From assembly GCA_964020155.1 (NCBI GenBank), contig OZ026562.1, positions 2,892,501-2,956,500 on the forward strand: 64,000 nt of DNA, in the 5' to 3' direction. Under the pieces are notes generated by a model. That model had not been told where the DNA came from, searched no databases, and worked only from the letters and a program-made list of their open reading frames with translations. Shown one piece after another: positions 12,601 to 22,040 of the stretch (position 1 is the stretch's first letter; each line of letters opens with the position of its first letter). The position numbers and the translations under genes were made by a program. Origin of the DNA: Chondrilla cf. caribensis (Eukaryota > Porifera > Demospongiae > Chondrillida > Chondrillidae).

Positions 12601-15600
12601 ATATGGGACCCCAAGACAAGCTAAAGCAGTGGTTTATGCAGCACACACCCACTTGTCTCCCATGGACAATAGTCCCCTTTTGCTGAAGCTGGACTATGAT
12701 GATGAAGTGGATTTTGGAAAAAGCTCCTGCAATCGTCCTGTTTGTGCATTCAGGCTACTTCTATCCATAATTTCTGGTTTTTTGCAGCTCTACTATCTCC
12801 TCTGCTGAAGGGGTTCAGCAGGGCAATCCACTCTGTCTTCTTCTTTTCTGCCTATCAATTCATAACCTGATTTTCAATCTCAAATCTGAGTCCAAAGCCT
12901 TTTACCTTGACGATAGAACACTGGGTGTCATTATGATGATATTAGAACTGATTTGCTGTCTTTGGAGCATGCGGCATCCGAAGTAGATCTAGTTCCCAAT
13001 CATCAAAAGTGTGAATTTATTACCAATGAGGAACACACTAGGTTCTCTATGTATTCATGTTTTCCAGACATACAATGCATAGATCCCTCCAAAGCTCCTT
13101 TGCTGGGCTCTCCAATGGGTGACATCATTTCCATCAACTCAGTTTTGGATTCAAAATCAATAATCTGAGGATACTTGGGACAAGATTACAGCTACTTCAC
13201 TCACATGATGCTTTATGTCTACTTTGGAATGCATTCAGCCTCCCGAAAGTCTTGTATGTGCTTTGTATCGCTTCTGGCTTCAGGTCTTCGTTGCTAGGGG
13301 TAAATATCACTGTGGGAATCCATCTGTAACATCAATCTGTCTGACTCTCCTTGGACACAGACCTCAATGCCAACTAATTTGGGTGGGCTGAGGATCAGGA
13401 GTTTGGCCAAGCTGGCACCATCTGCTTTTCTTGTTTCTGCTGCTGGCTGCTCTTTGATCTCTAGCATAATTTCTCTGTCTAATCCTCCACTCTTGAAAGG
13501 TGCCACCTTCCAAGAACCTGTCTAACTTTGGAATGATAATCATTCTCTCTCCGAAACTCCTCCATCAGGTCCAACTGCTTATCATCAGAAAGCCTGGGAT
13601 TCCACAGTTGTCACCAGCCTTTTCAAATAACTTTTGGAGAGTTCTGACCCGAAGTCCAAGGCATGGTTGCTAGCTGCACAAACGCAAAGACTGTGCCTCC
13701 ATCTCTTCTTTGGGCCTTTGCATGGAAGGCAGTGTGATAAGAGTAACTGTGGGTCTTAGCCATGGGATTCCACTCTGTACACCCCACTCTTGTGGTCAGT
13801 ATGGAGAGATGGTTGACAAGTCAGGTACACATGGGCTCTGCTATAAAAAGAGTAAAGGATGACTGCCACGCCACTCAGCCTTGAATGACATTGTGAAGAG
13901 AGCCTCGTTGGCAATAGAGATCCCCTCCATCTTGGAACCTCAGGGACTCTGTCGATCAGATGGCAAGTACCCTGACAAGGTGACCATCATTCCTTGGGAT
14001 TGAGGACGCGCCCTTGTGTGGGATGTCACATGCCATGACACTTTTGCACCCACCAACATCCCATTGTCCGGCTTAGGTGCAGGGCTCCTAGCCAGCAGGG
14101 CTGCCTCTACAAACACCAGAAGTACCATGATAGCATTTTATGTCCATATTAAACGTAGTCTAGCTAGCTAGCCCGTCCCCGCACACGCGCCCTACGGGCG
14201 CTAAGAGCGGGAGACGGTCTAGCCCGAATAGCGATTAGTTCACACCTTGGTCTCGTGACTATTGGCCAATCAAATGATCCTTGCCCAGAATTTTGGGTAA
14301 AGATTTTTTGATTAATGACGTCACTGTCCGCTGAAGCCGTTATATACAGGGAAGGGCTAATTTCCGTCAGAAAGAACATAGACCCTAGGTATTTGTCGCG
14401 CTTTACCGAAGATAGAAAGTTCAAGCGGGAGGACATAATTTTGTTGAGCGAACAGATAGCGGGTATTACTAGTGTATTTGTTGGTGAGGACAACATAGTC
14501 CGCCTACCAACTGGGTATGGCAAATCTATCGAAATATATCGTATCGATTCAAAATCATCCCTTTGGTGTCATTTCGCTTTGTTCGGAGCGTACGTATGCC
14601 GAAAATCCCGAAGAAGAAGCCTGCGCAATCGACAGGATAGCTTCAGCAACTGCAGTTCGTACGCTCGATTTTATCCGCTTGAAGGAGGGGCCGCCGGGTA
14701 CGGTTTACGATATGTACTACCGCGATAACCGGTGACGCAAAAACGCAAAATAACGCGATAATACGCAAATGCGGAATATATGTATAATGGTATAATATGA
14801 GTGTATGTACAATAAAAAAGCTAAGAGGGTTAAATAAGAGGGTACTGTTCTTTAATATGACCGAGGAAATTTGAAAAGACTGGATCATGGAATCTCCCAA
14901 ACTTTTTCCTCCACATAAATTCTGGTAGGTATGTGGTGAATAGGTGGCTATTCATGACTCCTTCCTGTCGCATCATTTTTTTGACTTGTGCCCACATAGA
15001 CTCCACTTGTTGAGTATGCACACCTGTACTTGGATCCACAAAGTGCCTGGAATGGTTGACTACACCATGGCTATAAGTGGAACTAGCAGAACCTAGGGAA
15101 CTATATGCCTTCCACTGGTCGGAATATATAATTGAACCTGGCTGAATATACTCTTCTATTATTGGGACAAGGGTAGCTGCATCTCTCTTTTCTACTTCCA
15201 CAAGGAAAGATTCTCCCGTTAATCTTTCAATTCCCCCAAATACCCAGTGTCCTTCACTGTATCGTCCCCTATTGTACTTTCTCCTACCAAACTTCGATTC
15301 ATCTATTTCTACTTCTATATTTGGCCCTCCAATTTTGCAGGGGTGGTCTATGAAGTACTGGGCACACACTTCTCTATTAAAATTGTACCAGTCTACTACA
15401 ATTTTTTTGGTAATCGCAAGTTCATTTACGGCCTTGCATACTGGTGTCTTGGTAATCCAAAGATGGATGAGGCGAATTATTTTTTCTAAACTCAGTTTTG
15501 AGTTACTAAAATAGCTGTCATGCCTCAGTGACAGCACTTTTTGGCAACCTTTTCTTGGACATCTCCATGCTCTTTTTTCAGGGTAGCTGTCACGAGGAAC

Positions 15601-18600
15601 TTCTCTACATTCGCATCCACACTTAGGACATTCCATGTCGGATTTCAATAGCCCTACATCTCTACACCATGCAATGGTATTGTCTAGGGTATCCAGTCTC
15701 CTGCACAGGTCACAATAACTCATCTCCACAAGAAATCTTCCACTAACTTGAGATTGCACCATTGTTATCAATTCCTTTCAATATTATTTCAATTGATATT
15801 GGGGCCGCCATCTTGCACAATTTGTGGTCGGGTAATACCAAGGTGTGAACTAATCGCTATTCGGGCTAGACCGTCTTCCGCACTTTCCGCCCATGGGGCG
15901 TGTGCGGAGACGGGCTAGCTAGCTAGACTATATTAAACATAGAGCGTGCTTCATAAACGCGTAGCTAGCGTGTAGGGAATCTTCGTCTCACGTGTTTGGA
16001 GGTGTCAGGGATTCGACTATAAAAGGGGGGGGGGGGGGGTTACACACCGTGAAAACATTATTGAGCGCGAGTTTCAAACGGACGCAAAGAAGCTTTCTTC
16101 TAAAAAGGCTTCTACTCGTCCTAACGTTAGCTGTTAACAAGCACTAACTCTAAATAAAAGGGAAAAAACGCACGTTTATACTCTAAACAATTGATTTTGA
16201 TCTTTGTTGTTCGCTTTTCCAAGCAGAAATTTTACTTTTCGACGAAATTGACGTATTGTATAACTCGAACGTCTTACCGTCCGCTAGCTGGCTGGAATAG
16301 CTGTAGAAGAAGAGAATTCCTTCGTTATATGGCACGAAGAAAGACGGTGGAGTGTCACTGTGTGTTATCACAGCTTCAGCTACTCAATTGCAAGTTGCGT
16401 GGTGTCTGCTGAATCGTTCGAAAGTGAATTTTTTCTCGAATAAATCCGATCGAAGCTGACGCCCAACGATTTTAGACCTTCCTTCTTCCCGAACAGAACC
16501 GCCAAAGCATCTCCGTGCCTCCTTTATAGCAATTTTCTTCCCGTGTATACTTCCTCGTAAGGGTAACACGTAATGCCACAGTTCGATACCGATTTTTTAC
16601 GGAAATACCGTGTTATTATTACTATTGTGTATTCATACAACTTCTATTATACTTTGGAGAATTTGTATTGTGTAGAGCACGAGTTAATGTATATTGTTTC
16701 TCCTCGAGGGAGAAGCATTAGGCGGCCATTTTGTTCCGTAAACTCCGTAAACGTGTGACCACCCCCCCTTTTATATGCGCGCTCTACGTTTAAAGCCAGA
16801 TAAATTTGTAGATTACCATTAAATAGCTTTTATTTGATTGTTTTTTTTTTAATTTTTCTGTCAATTACACAGTAACTTTATCCCAATGCTAATTATCAAG
16901 TTTTTTTAATGTAGTTCTACAGTATCAAATCAGACACACTAATAACAAGAGGAAAGCAACTTTTGAGTCACTATGCTTTTGGAACCTCTGCAAGGTTGTG
17001 TAAATTGCATGCATTATACATACCACTGTATGTGTTGGGGATATAATATGATATTCACTGTAATCAAATACAATGTACAATGGAGTCTAGATAAGTTAGA
17101 GATTTAGGGACACAAAAATACTCTACATATCTAGTCTCATCCCCAGACTACTCACACATTGAATTCCTTGGTATTTGGTATTTTCAAGTCATGACTAATT
17201 GTGTGATTGCTACATAGGTAGTGCGCAGCTTCTATTTTTCTCTGAGGTGCAAGTACAAAAATTACATTACTTATGTAATGGAAGTAGTAGCTGGTTTATT
17301 GGTAAAGAGATTAGAGCAGATCTGGTTCATTTTTTAATACTAAATAAAGAGCTCATGCTTTCTGTCCTATACTCTCTTAGATACAATTCAGTGTTATCTT
17401 GTTGCTAAATGTCTACCAACCTCATCTCCACAACCATCGCATGACCAGTAAAAAGTGGTTCAAACTAAGGTACTTCCAAAACGAAAAGTAGTTACAGCTA
17501 GAAGATGAAAATTCAAAGAATTTGGCTACAGTTATGCATGTACCACAAGTAGGGCAGCAGATTCTGACATTGTTGTAACACTGGGCTCACTATCTTGAGA
17601 ACACATTACCAATAGCACAAGTACGTACTTGAAGTAACAAAATATAATTGAAATGGGCGCTTTGTGGTTATTGTTTTGACAGCAGCTACCAGGGTAAAAT
17701 TTACCACCCTAGTAGCGCCTTTGATATATGACGTATGTTTGTTTTTGTTCATGTATTGAAAAACTATAGCACAAAACACTACCAGTGATTACAAGTGAGG
17801 TACTGGATATAATTACCCTTGAATTCACTGTTCTCATGAAATTATTCTTTACTTCGGTTTTTCATCATGACTGACTGTCATTTTTATTTGAAACACTTGT
17901 ACTGGTTGTATTATGGTTGTAGAGGCAAAGTTGGTTAATGTTTAACAACACAGTAACACTAAATTGTATTAAAAGGCTTTTAGGACAGGAAGCAGATGTT
18001 CTTTCCCAGTATTTCATAATTCGAACCAGGTACGCTTTAATCTCTTCAATGCCAACAATTCACTACCAAGCTCCTATTACATAGTGGATTTGTTGTATGT
18101 ACTCTCGCATGTTTCACACAATATATTTGTTATGTAATGAATGCGACTCTTGCACTATTATGATAATTGAAGAATCTTTTTGACTAGCACTAAAACATGC
18201 TAATGTGACTTTAGGACTAAAGAATTTAACTAAAAGTATGAGATCATCTCACCCGAGGTGTAAATAGGTGGTTGGAGATGAGATAGCTACTCTGCAAGAA
18301 GTAGTTGGGATGGGCACATTCATCAGAAATTTGAGCTAAACAAGTTCAACCTCAGTGGATTCCACTGTGCATATTTCATCACAACGTTTATAAATTGTTA
18401 TGTGTTTGACTCTATATCCAGCCATACTATGTCCATGGACTACACCAAACCTTTAGTTGTGCCAGCTGGATCAGATTCTTTGGGACAAATTGGAGTACCA
18501 CCAATTCCAGCTGGAGAACTAGTTCACATAAGTGCCAAGTGAGTTATAGTACTAGTGAAATGATGCATCCTTTAGAAATCTGTGTTTGATAATGCTTGTA

Positions 18601-19910
18601 TGCATAAGATACGTATGTGATGGAAATGTGCATATACCATACACATTCTAAATGAATCTGAAAGTCAAGCTGATAGGTTTTCTTTTGATATTGCTATTAA
18701 GGGATAGGCATAAAATGTGTTTAAAATAAAATTTCCAAATACCAATATAATGTACAAGTACCAATGAATATCCAGTGAACCCACCAATCTCATTAATCCA
18801 TCATATTCTTCAAAAACGAAGTGCGAGGATGAATGAGTATTCACTGCATTACCTATGTACATAACTCATTAATATCTTAATCTTTTAACATCTTTTTCAG
18901 AAAGCCAATTGATCTATGGAAGCAGGCATTTTGCAGTGCCTATCCACAAAATGTAAGTCTCCAGGGTATCAGATCTACATATGTACGTATGTTGTATGTC
19001 ATAGTTTTTTAATGTTCAAACCTATAATTATAGATAATTCCTGGAAAGAGAATGCCTCATAATGAAATACTTTCTTGATTATGCATTGACCTTCAGTCAA
19101 TTCCAGGATTGTAAATTCAACATACAGTGTATATTACAGCTACAGTATATTTATTTATAATAATGTACATACATATAAAGTTAGAGTCACCACTGTGCAA
19201 ATTTTGTGGTCAACAGTTTTGGATTGTAAATTTCCAAATTCAAACTGCATTCATTTTAGTAATGCAGAGGCCAACAGCATAGGTTTGCAAATTAGCTAAA
19301 TTATCTATTATACAGTTGGTGCAGCTGTAAATGTTTAATGATCATCCACTGAGTACTGACACTACATAGCTACCTTTCAGGGCTGCAATTTTATTTTATT
19401 ATTTTCATTTCCAATATGTATATCTATGCATAATATGTGCTCCTATGTGTTATCACGACATTCAATTCATGTTATAATTTATATGGCATGAAAAAGATAG
19501 CCTTTTACAAAATGCCAAGACTTAGAAACTGTGCTAGGATTCACTCGTGGCTTTGCTGGATTAATACCTTCAGCAATGGTTCTTTTATACCTGAATAACA
19601 TGTTCAAGTATTCGATTGCAAAGTACGGCAACCCTATAAGTTTTTTTAATTCAAATTACTTCTTATTTTGCTTGTCATCTGCATAATTGTGGATTCCAAT
19701 GATTGTAAATGTTCAGTTGATCAAAGGTGTACCCAACATTATCTTTTTTGATAGACTGTGTCTTCTTTATTGACTGATCCAAGCAAAGACTGTAAGTATG
19801 CAGAACTGCAGGTTGATTCCTGTCGTGCTCAAAAAGACGTGGAATTGAACAAGTATAGGACTTCTGCCCGCAGCAGTGTTAAATCAGCAGTTAAGTTTGG
19901 GGTCATTTGA
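6631..19910 (+). CDS. DYNC2LI1: Dynein-2 light intermediate chain
   Basis: Subunit of the dynein-2 motor that drives retrograde intraflagellar transport in cilia. Coding exons: 6631-6635, 7423-7505, 7559-7599, 7665-7699, 8536-8605, 8663-8751, 9202-9280, 10188-10240, 10356-10410, 10928-11074, 16915-16994, 18422-18538, 18901-18952, 19755-19910. They join in phase into 353 aa, very near the usual length of about 350. A Ras-like fold opens with the P-loop GSTDSGKTS (residues 39-47), followed by the family signature [11 protein letters not shown] and IWELGGGT, then [24 protein letters not shown] and [11 protein letters not shown]. The C-terminal part has [16 protein letters not shown] and the end [13 protein letters not shown]. 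The first coding exon is only ATGAG (Met-Ser). It is inferred from the in-phase donor GTTAGT and the conserved N-terminus (KAVELWKLA) and is the least certain exon. Intron 10 (11075-16914) is filled with transposons. An AATAAA lies 143 bases past the stop. Confidence 0.93.
9766..9955. repeat. Dispersed repeat copy 1 (in DYNC2LI1 intron 7)
   Basis: This stretch matches 20121-20303 along its whole length: both start with AGTGGCTTAAAAGTA, share GAACGCAAGATG in the middle and contain AGTCCC followed by a CCGCG near the end. The copies differ by many substitutions and small indels. No coding capacity or terminal repeats are visible. It is probably an old, short interspersed element. Confidence 0.7.
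11175..11660 (-). pseudogene. LINE C-terminal remnant with zinc-knuckle-like motif
   Basis: Minus-strand frames at 11620-11375 and 11439-11221 read basic sequence ([16 protein letters not shown]) then [17 protein letters not shown], a C-x2-C motif with the spacing seen at the very C-terminus of many LINE reverse-transcriptase proteins. Two frames are needed, so it is broken. It lies inside DYNC2LI1 intron 10, antisense to the gene. Confidence 0.5.
12060..14140 (+). mobile_element. Degenerate non-LTR retrotransposon, RT region and C-terminus
   Basis: Several shifted frames on the plus strand line up with one reverse-transcriptase protein: [14 protein letters not shown] (about 12400), [29 protein letters not shown] (about 12795-12850), the catalytic-site relic [10 protein letters not shown] (about 12900), [10 protein letters not shown], the [21 protein letters not shown] block (about 13380-13440) and, near 13960-14060, VTIIPWD and [16 protein letters not shown]. 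This order fits a family of animal LINEs whose RT uses YLDD and ends with a VWD.TC.DT motif. Stops and frameshifts are many. It differs from the FADD-type LINE at 4.5 and 20.6 kb. The 3' part is cut by the TTAA/Merlin insertions. Confidence 0.82.
14315..14733 (+). pseudogene. Helicase-like P-loop fragment inside the Merlin element
   Basis: The frame starting at 14315 reads, near 14450-14535, [19 protein letters not shown] followed by RLPTGYGKS. This matches the Q-like motif and Walker A (LPTGxGKS) layout of RecQ-type superfamily 2 helicases. After GKS the expected hydrophobic helix is lost (IEIYRID), and no motif Ia or DEAH box follows before the stop near 14730. A GT donor-like site sits at the Walker A, so it might instead be an exon edge. 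It lies between the left TIR and the transposase and runs opposite to it. I infer a captured gene scrap. No function is claimed. Confidence 0.45.
14830..15771 (-). CDS. Merlin (IS1595/ISXO2-like) transposase
   Basis: A 313-aa single-exon protein that would cut and rejoin the Merlin ends. The N-terminal part has a cysteine cluster ([12 protein letters not shown] and [13 protein letters not shown], residues about 48-81), a zinc ribbon of the type found in IS1595-family transposases. The ISXO2-like DDE domain follows: D157 in [17 protein letters not shown]218 in [10 protein letters not shown] and E257 in [16 protein letters not shown]. All three catalytic residues are present with normal spacing. 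The start at 15771 gives the family's usual length and lies 66 bases inside the right TIR. The reading frame has no stop or frameshift. Expression cannot be judged, but the protein looks competent. Confidence 0.93.
   Translation of the reverse strand: MITMVQSQVSGRFLVEMSYCDLCRRLDTLDNTIAWCRDVGLLKSDMECPKCGCECREVPRDSYPEKRAWRCPRKGCQKVLSLRHDSYFSNSKLSLEKIIRLIHLWITKTPVCKAVNELAITKKIVVDWYNFNREVCAQYFIDHPCKIGGPNIEVEIDESKFGRRKYNRGRYSEGHWVFGGIERLTGESFLVEVEKRDAATLVPIIEEYIQPGSIIYSDQWKAYSSLGSASSTYSHGVVNHSRHFVDPSTGVHTQQVESMWAQVKKMMRQEGVMNSHLFTTYLPEFMWRKKFGRFHDPVFSNFLGHIKEQYPLI
15937..16789. mobile_element. TTAA-flanked non-autonomous element (piggyBac-like MITE)
   Basis: The left end ACATAGAGCGTGC and right end GCGCGCTCTACGT form an imperfect inverted repeat, flanked by TTAA at 15933-15936 and 16790-16793. 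Inner sequences are also partly inverted (poly-G at 16025-16039 against CCCCCCC at 16761-16767, each beside a TATAAAA/TTTTATA tract). No transposase frame is present. TTAA duplication is the hallmark of piggyBac-type elements. Its left TTAA lies within the Merlin target duplication, so Merlin landed on its edge. The left Merlin flank (ACG) matches the right TIR better, suggesting the original end was ACGTAGAGCG. Confidence 0.7.
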
Positions 19911-20052
19911 AAGAAGGATTTGATGATTTGTGTTATATCTATACTAATATTTCACCGTGAAATAGTTTATCTAGACAGTACTGTAGTCTCATATGCTGCT
20001 CTCTGATTTTTGTTACGTGTATGGTAATAATGAAGAATAATTGAATGTACAT

Positions 20053-20058
20053 AATAAA
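20053..20058 (+). terminator. Polyadenylation signal AATAAA for DYNC2LI1
   Basis: This is the first canonical AATAAA downstream of the DYNC2LI1 stop codon (143 bases on), in an AT-rich stretch with no other gene on this strand. The assignment is by position. Confidence 0.5.
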
Positions 20059-20120
20059 ATAACTATTTATCTCGAACTGTAATTACATATTATAATAATT
20101 ATTAATGTTATGCCTATAGA

Positions 20121-20303
20121 CAAGTGGCTTAAAAGTACTGATATAATATGGTTTTCGATCCATTTGACAGTTTTTGAAGGTCGAAAGTATGAACGCAAGA
20201 TGAATTCAGACATAGAAAATGACCGACTTGCTGAAGGACCCTGCCCCGTCGTTCCCTGCCTTGAAAAAGGAGTCCCAAGAGTCTCCGCGTCTTTCCAGTG
20301 TTA
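20121..20303. repeat. Dispersed repeat copy 2
   Basis: This is the partner of the repeat at 9766-9955. It is slightly more GC-rich than its surroundings because of blocks such as CCCTGCCCCGTCGTTCCCTGC. Sequence up to about 20455 stays unusual (CG-containing) and may belong to a longer version of the element. Confidence 0.65.
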
Positions 20304-20596
20304 GAGAAACGTTTCCTACGGTTGTCAAACGGTTCAAAGGGAACCAATCTCACCAGTGCCTGATGTGGTCGACGGTCGAAATGGTCTCGCGCTCCAACGA
20401 AAGAAACGTGAATGTGATCGAAAATTTGCAATGCTCGTCTAGATTAGTAAAATAGTAGTTAGTAAAATTAAATACACTGTAATAGCGACTAAACAGAAGG
20501 TGACAGCAGTACAACCACTAGTAACTGGAAATCTTTTCAATGTGACTTATTTTCCCTTGCCAACAAATTCAATCACCATTTTTTTGTATTTTTCTC

Positions 20597-21835
20597 ATGT
20601 TTCATGACTCCGCCTCAATCTATTACTCATCCATCCTCATATACCATCAACCCCCCCTCACATACCACCATGACTCCACCTCGATATGTCACTCATCCAT
20701 CCTCACACTCCATCCAAACCCTTCATCTATCACTAACCTCCACCTCAAACCTATCTCAAACAAAGCCTGTCTTGACATGATTTGCTCTTTAAATACCAAC
20801 AAAAGCACTGGTTCAGACAACATCCCGCCTTCCATCCTAAAATCAATTGGCCCAATTGTTGCAGGACCGTTAAAGAACATCATCAACTCCTCACTCCTAT
20901 CCAGTAACTTTCCCAAGAAATGGAAACTAGCCACAGTTAAACCACTCCATAAATGTGGGGATAAACACCTCCTCACTAACTACCAACCCATCTCACTCCT
21001 GCGTACTTGTAGCAAAGTTATAGAATGGGTAGTATATACTCAACTGACAAACCATCTTGAAGTAAACAATCTCATCTACCCCCACCAGTCTGGATTCTGT
21101 CCCAAGCATTCAACAGCAACCACTCTCCTGAAGATCACGAATGATTGGCATCAAGTGCTTGGCTCAGGTTTACTGGTTGGTGTCCTCTACCTTGATGTGT
21201 CCAAAGCTTTCAATGCTGTAAATCACTCCTTGCTACGTGAAGAAACTGGCCCTAGTTGGAATCTCACCACCTGCAGTTGAATGGTTCAAATCCTATTTGT
21301 CTGACACTGTCATCAATGATACGAAGTCCAAATGTACACCACCCTCGCCAGTGTTCTCCAAGGTTCCATATAAGGACCCAGCTTATTTGCAATCCACCTA
21401 AATGACCTATGTCTCTCATGTCCAACCAATGCATCTACAATATTATTAATTTTGCTGCTGACACAACCATCTACATCACAGGAATGTCTATTCAGCAGAT
21501 CAGATCCACCCTTATATCAGCACTGTCCAGCTGTATCAACTGGATGACAGACAACTAACTTAGACAAAACTTATCTAAGACAAAGCATACACTCATCCAA
21601 GTTCAAACCTCCTCCCCTCAATGTCTCACTAGATGGCACCTCAGTAGTGCAGGTTAGCTCATTTAAGCTCCTTGGCTGTATAATAGACCACCACCTTAAT
21701 TAACTGATCATGAAATAGCCACATCAACCACTTATATATAATTATCAAGTAAAGTGTCCAGAAGTATTAACCTACTATGCCAACTCTCATGCATGGTTCC
21801 TATACCAAGATCTGCTCTCAAAATGTATTACCAAT
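20597..21835 (+). mobile_element. LINE reverse-transcriptase fragment, same family as 4.5-6.1 kb
   Basis: The frame from 20597 encodes the RT N-terminal half: SLNTNKSTGSDNIPPSILKS, NFPKKWKLATVKPLHKCGD, YQPISLLRTCSKVIEW, HQSGFCPKHSTATTLL and VGVLYLDVSKAFNAVNHSLL, which carries the first catalytic Asp. From about 21245 the frame is lost, but the DNA continues through the block equivalent to WFKSYLSDT, the QGS and FADD boxes (near 21350-21470) and PRSALKMYYQ (near 21800-21835). Overlap with the 4.5-kb copy shows the same family (CR1/Jockey-like). It is inactive through frameshifts and 5' and 3' truncation. Confidence 0.88.
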
Positions 21836-22040
21836 AATAATAATTATATATATATAATATAATATATGATCACACTGGAGGTGTAGGTGGGCAGACGACC
21901 AATTCGTAAGTGTGGGGCTCGCCCAATTACAATTTTCTTAACTTGAGCAAATGCACATTTTCAATAATAATTATAATTATTATGATTGATGATAATATGC
22001 TTTACATATATACAGCAAGTTATGATTACTACCTCCAATT
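21836..22040. other. Short intergenic AT-rich gap
   Basis: This gap contains a TATATA/AATAATAAT simple tract at 21836-21870 and unique AT-rich sequence. It should hold the 3' UTR of the kinase gene that reads toward it from the right. No canonical AATAAA was seen on the minus strand here. Confidence 0.4.

Larger units (their letters stand above)
14156..15930. mobile_element. Merlin DNA transposon, apparently complete
   Basis: The ends are long inverted repeats: left 14156-14251, right 15837-15930, both beginning TAGTCTAGCTAGCTAGCCCG and both ending in a perfectly matched inner block (GTCTAGCCCGAATAGCGATT). The middle of each repeat differs: the left has CCCTACGGGCGC, the right CCCATGGGCGG. 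The flanks are TATTAAACG (14147-14155) and TATTAAACA (15931-15939), a 9-base duplication with one difference. This is the 8-9 base size known for Merlin. Inside are one full-length transposase gene (14830-15771, minus) and an unrelated helicase-like fragment on the plus strand. TIRs, duplication and an open transposase together suggest a young copy. Confidence 0.95.

Noticed and set aside
14830..15771. Bacterial contamination, because the protein resembles IS1595/ISXO2 transposases
   Set aside because: The gene sits in a TIR-bounded element with a Merlin-type target duplication inside a spliced animal gene. Merlin is the eukaryotic relative of that family.
14147..16793. Merlin and the adjacent TTAA element as one large transposon
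   Set aside because: Each has its own matching ends and its own target duplication size, and the Merlin ends do not pair with 16789.
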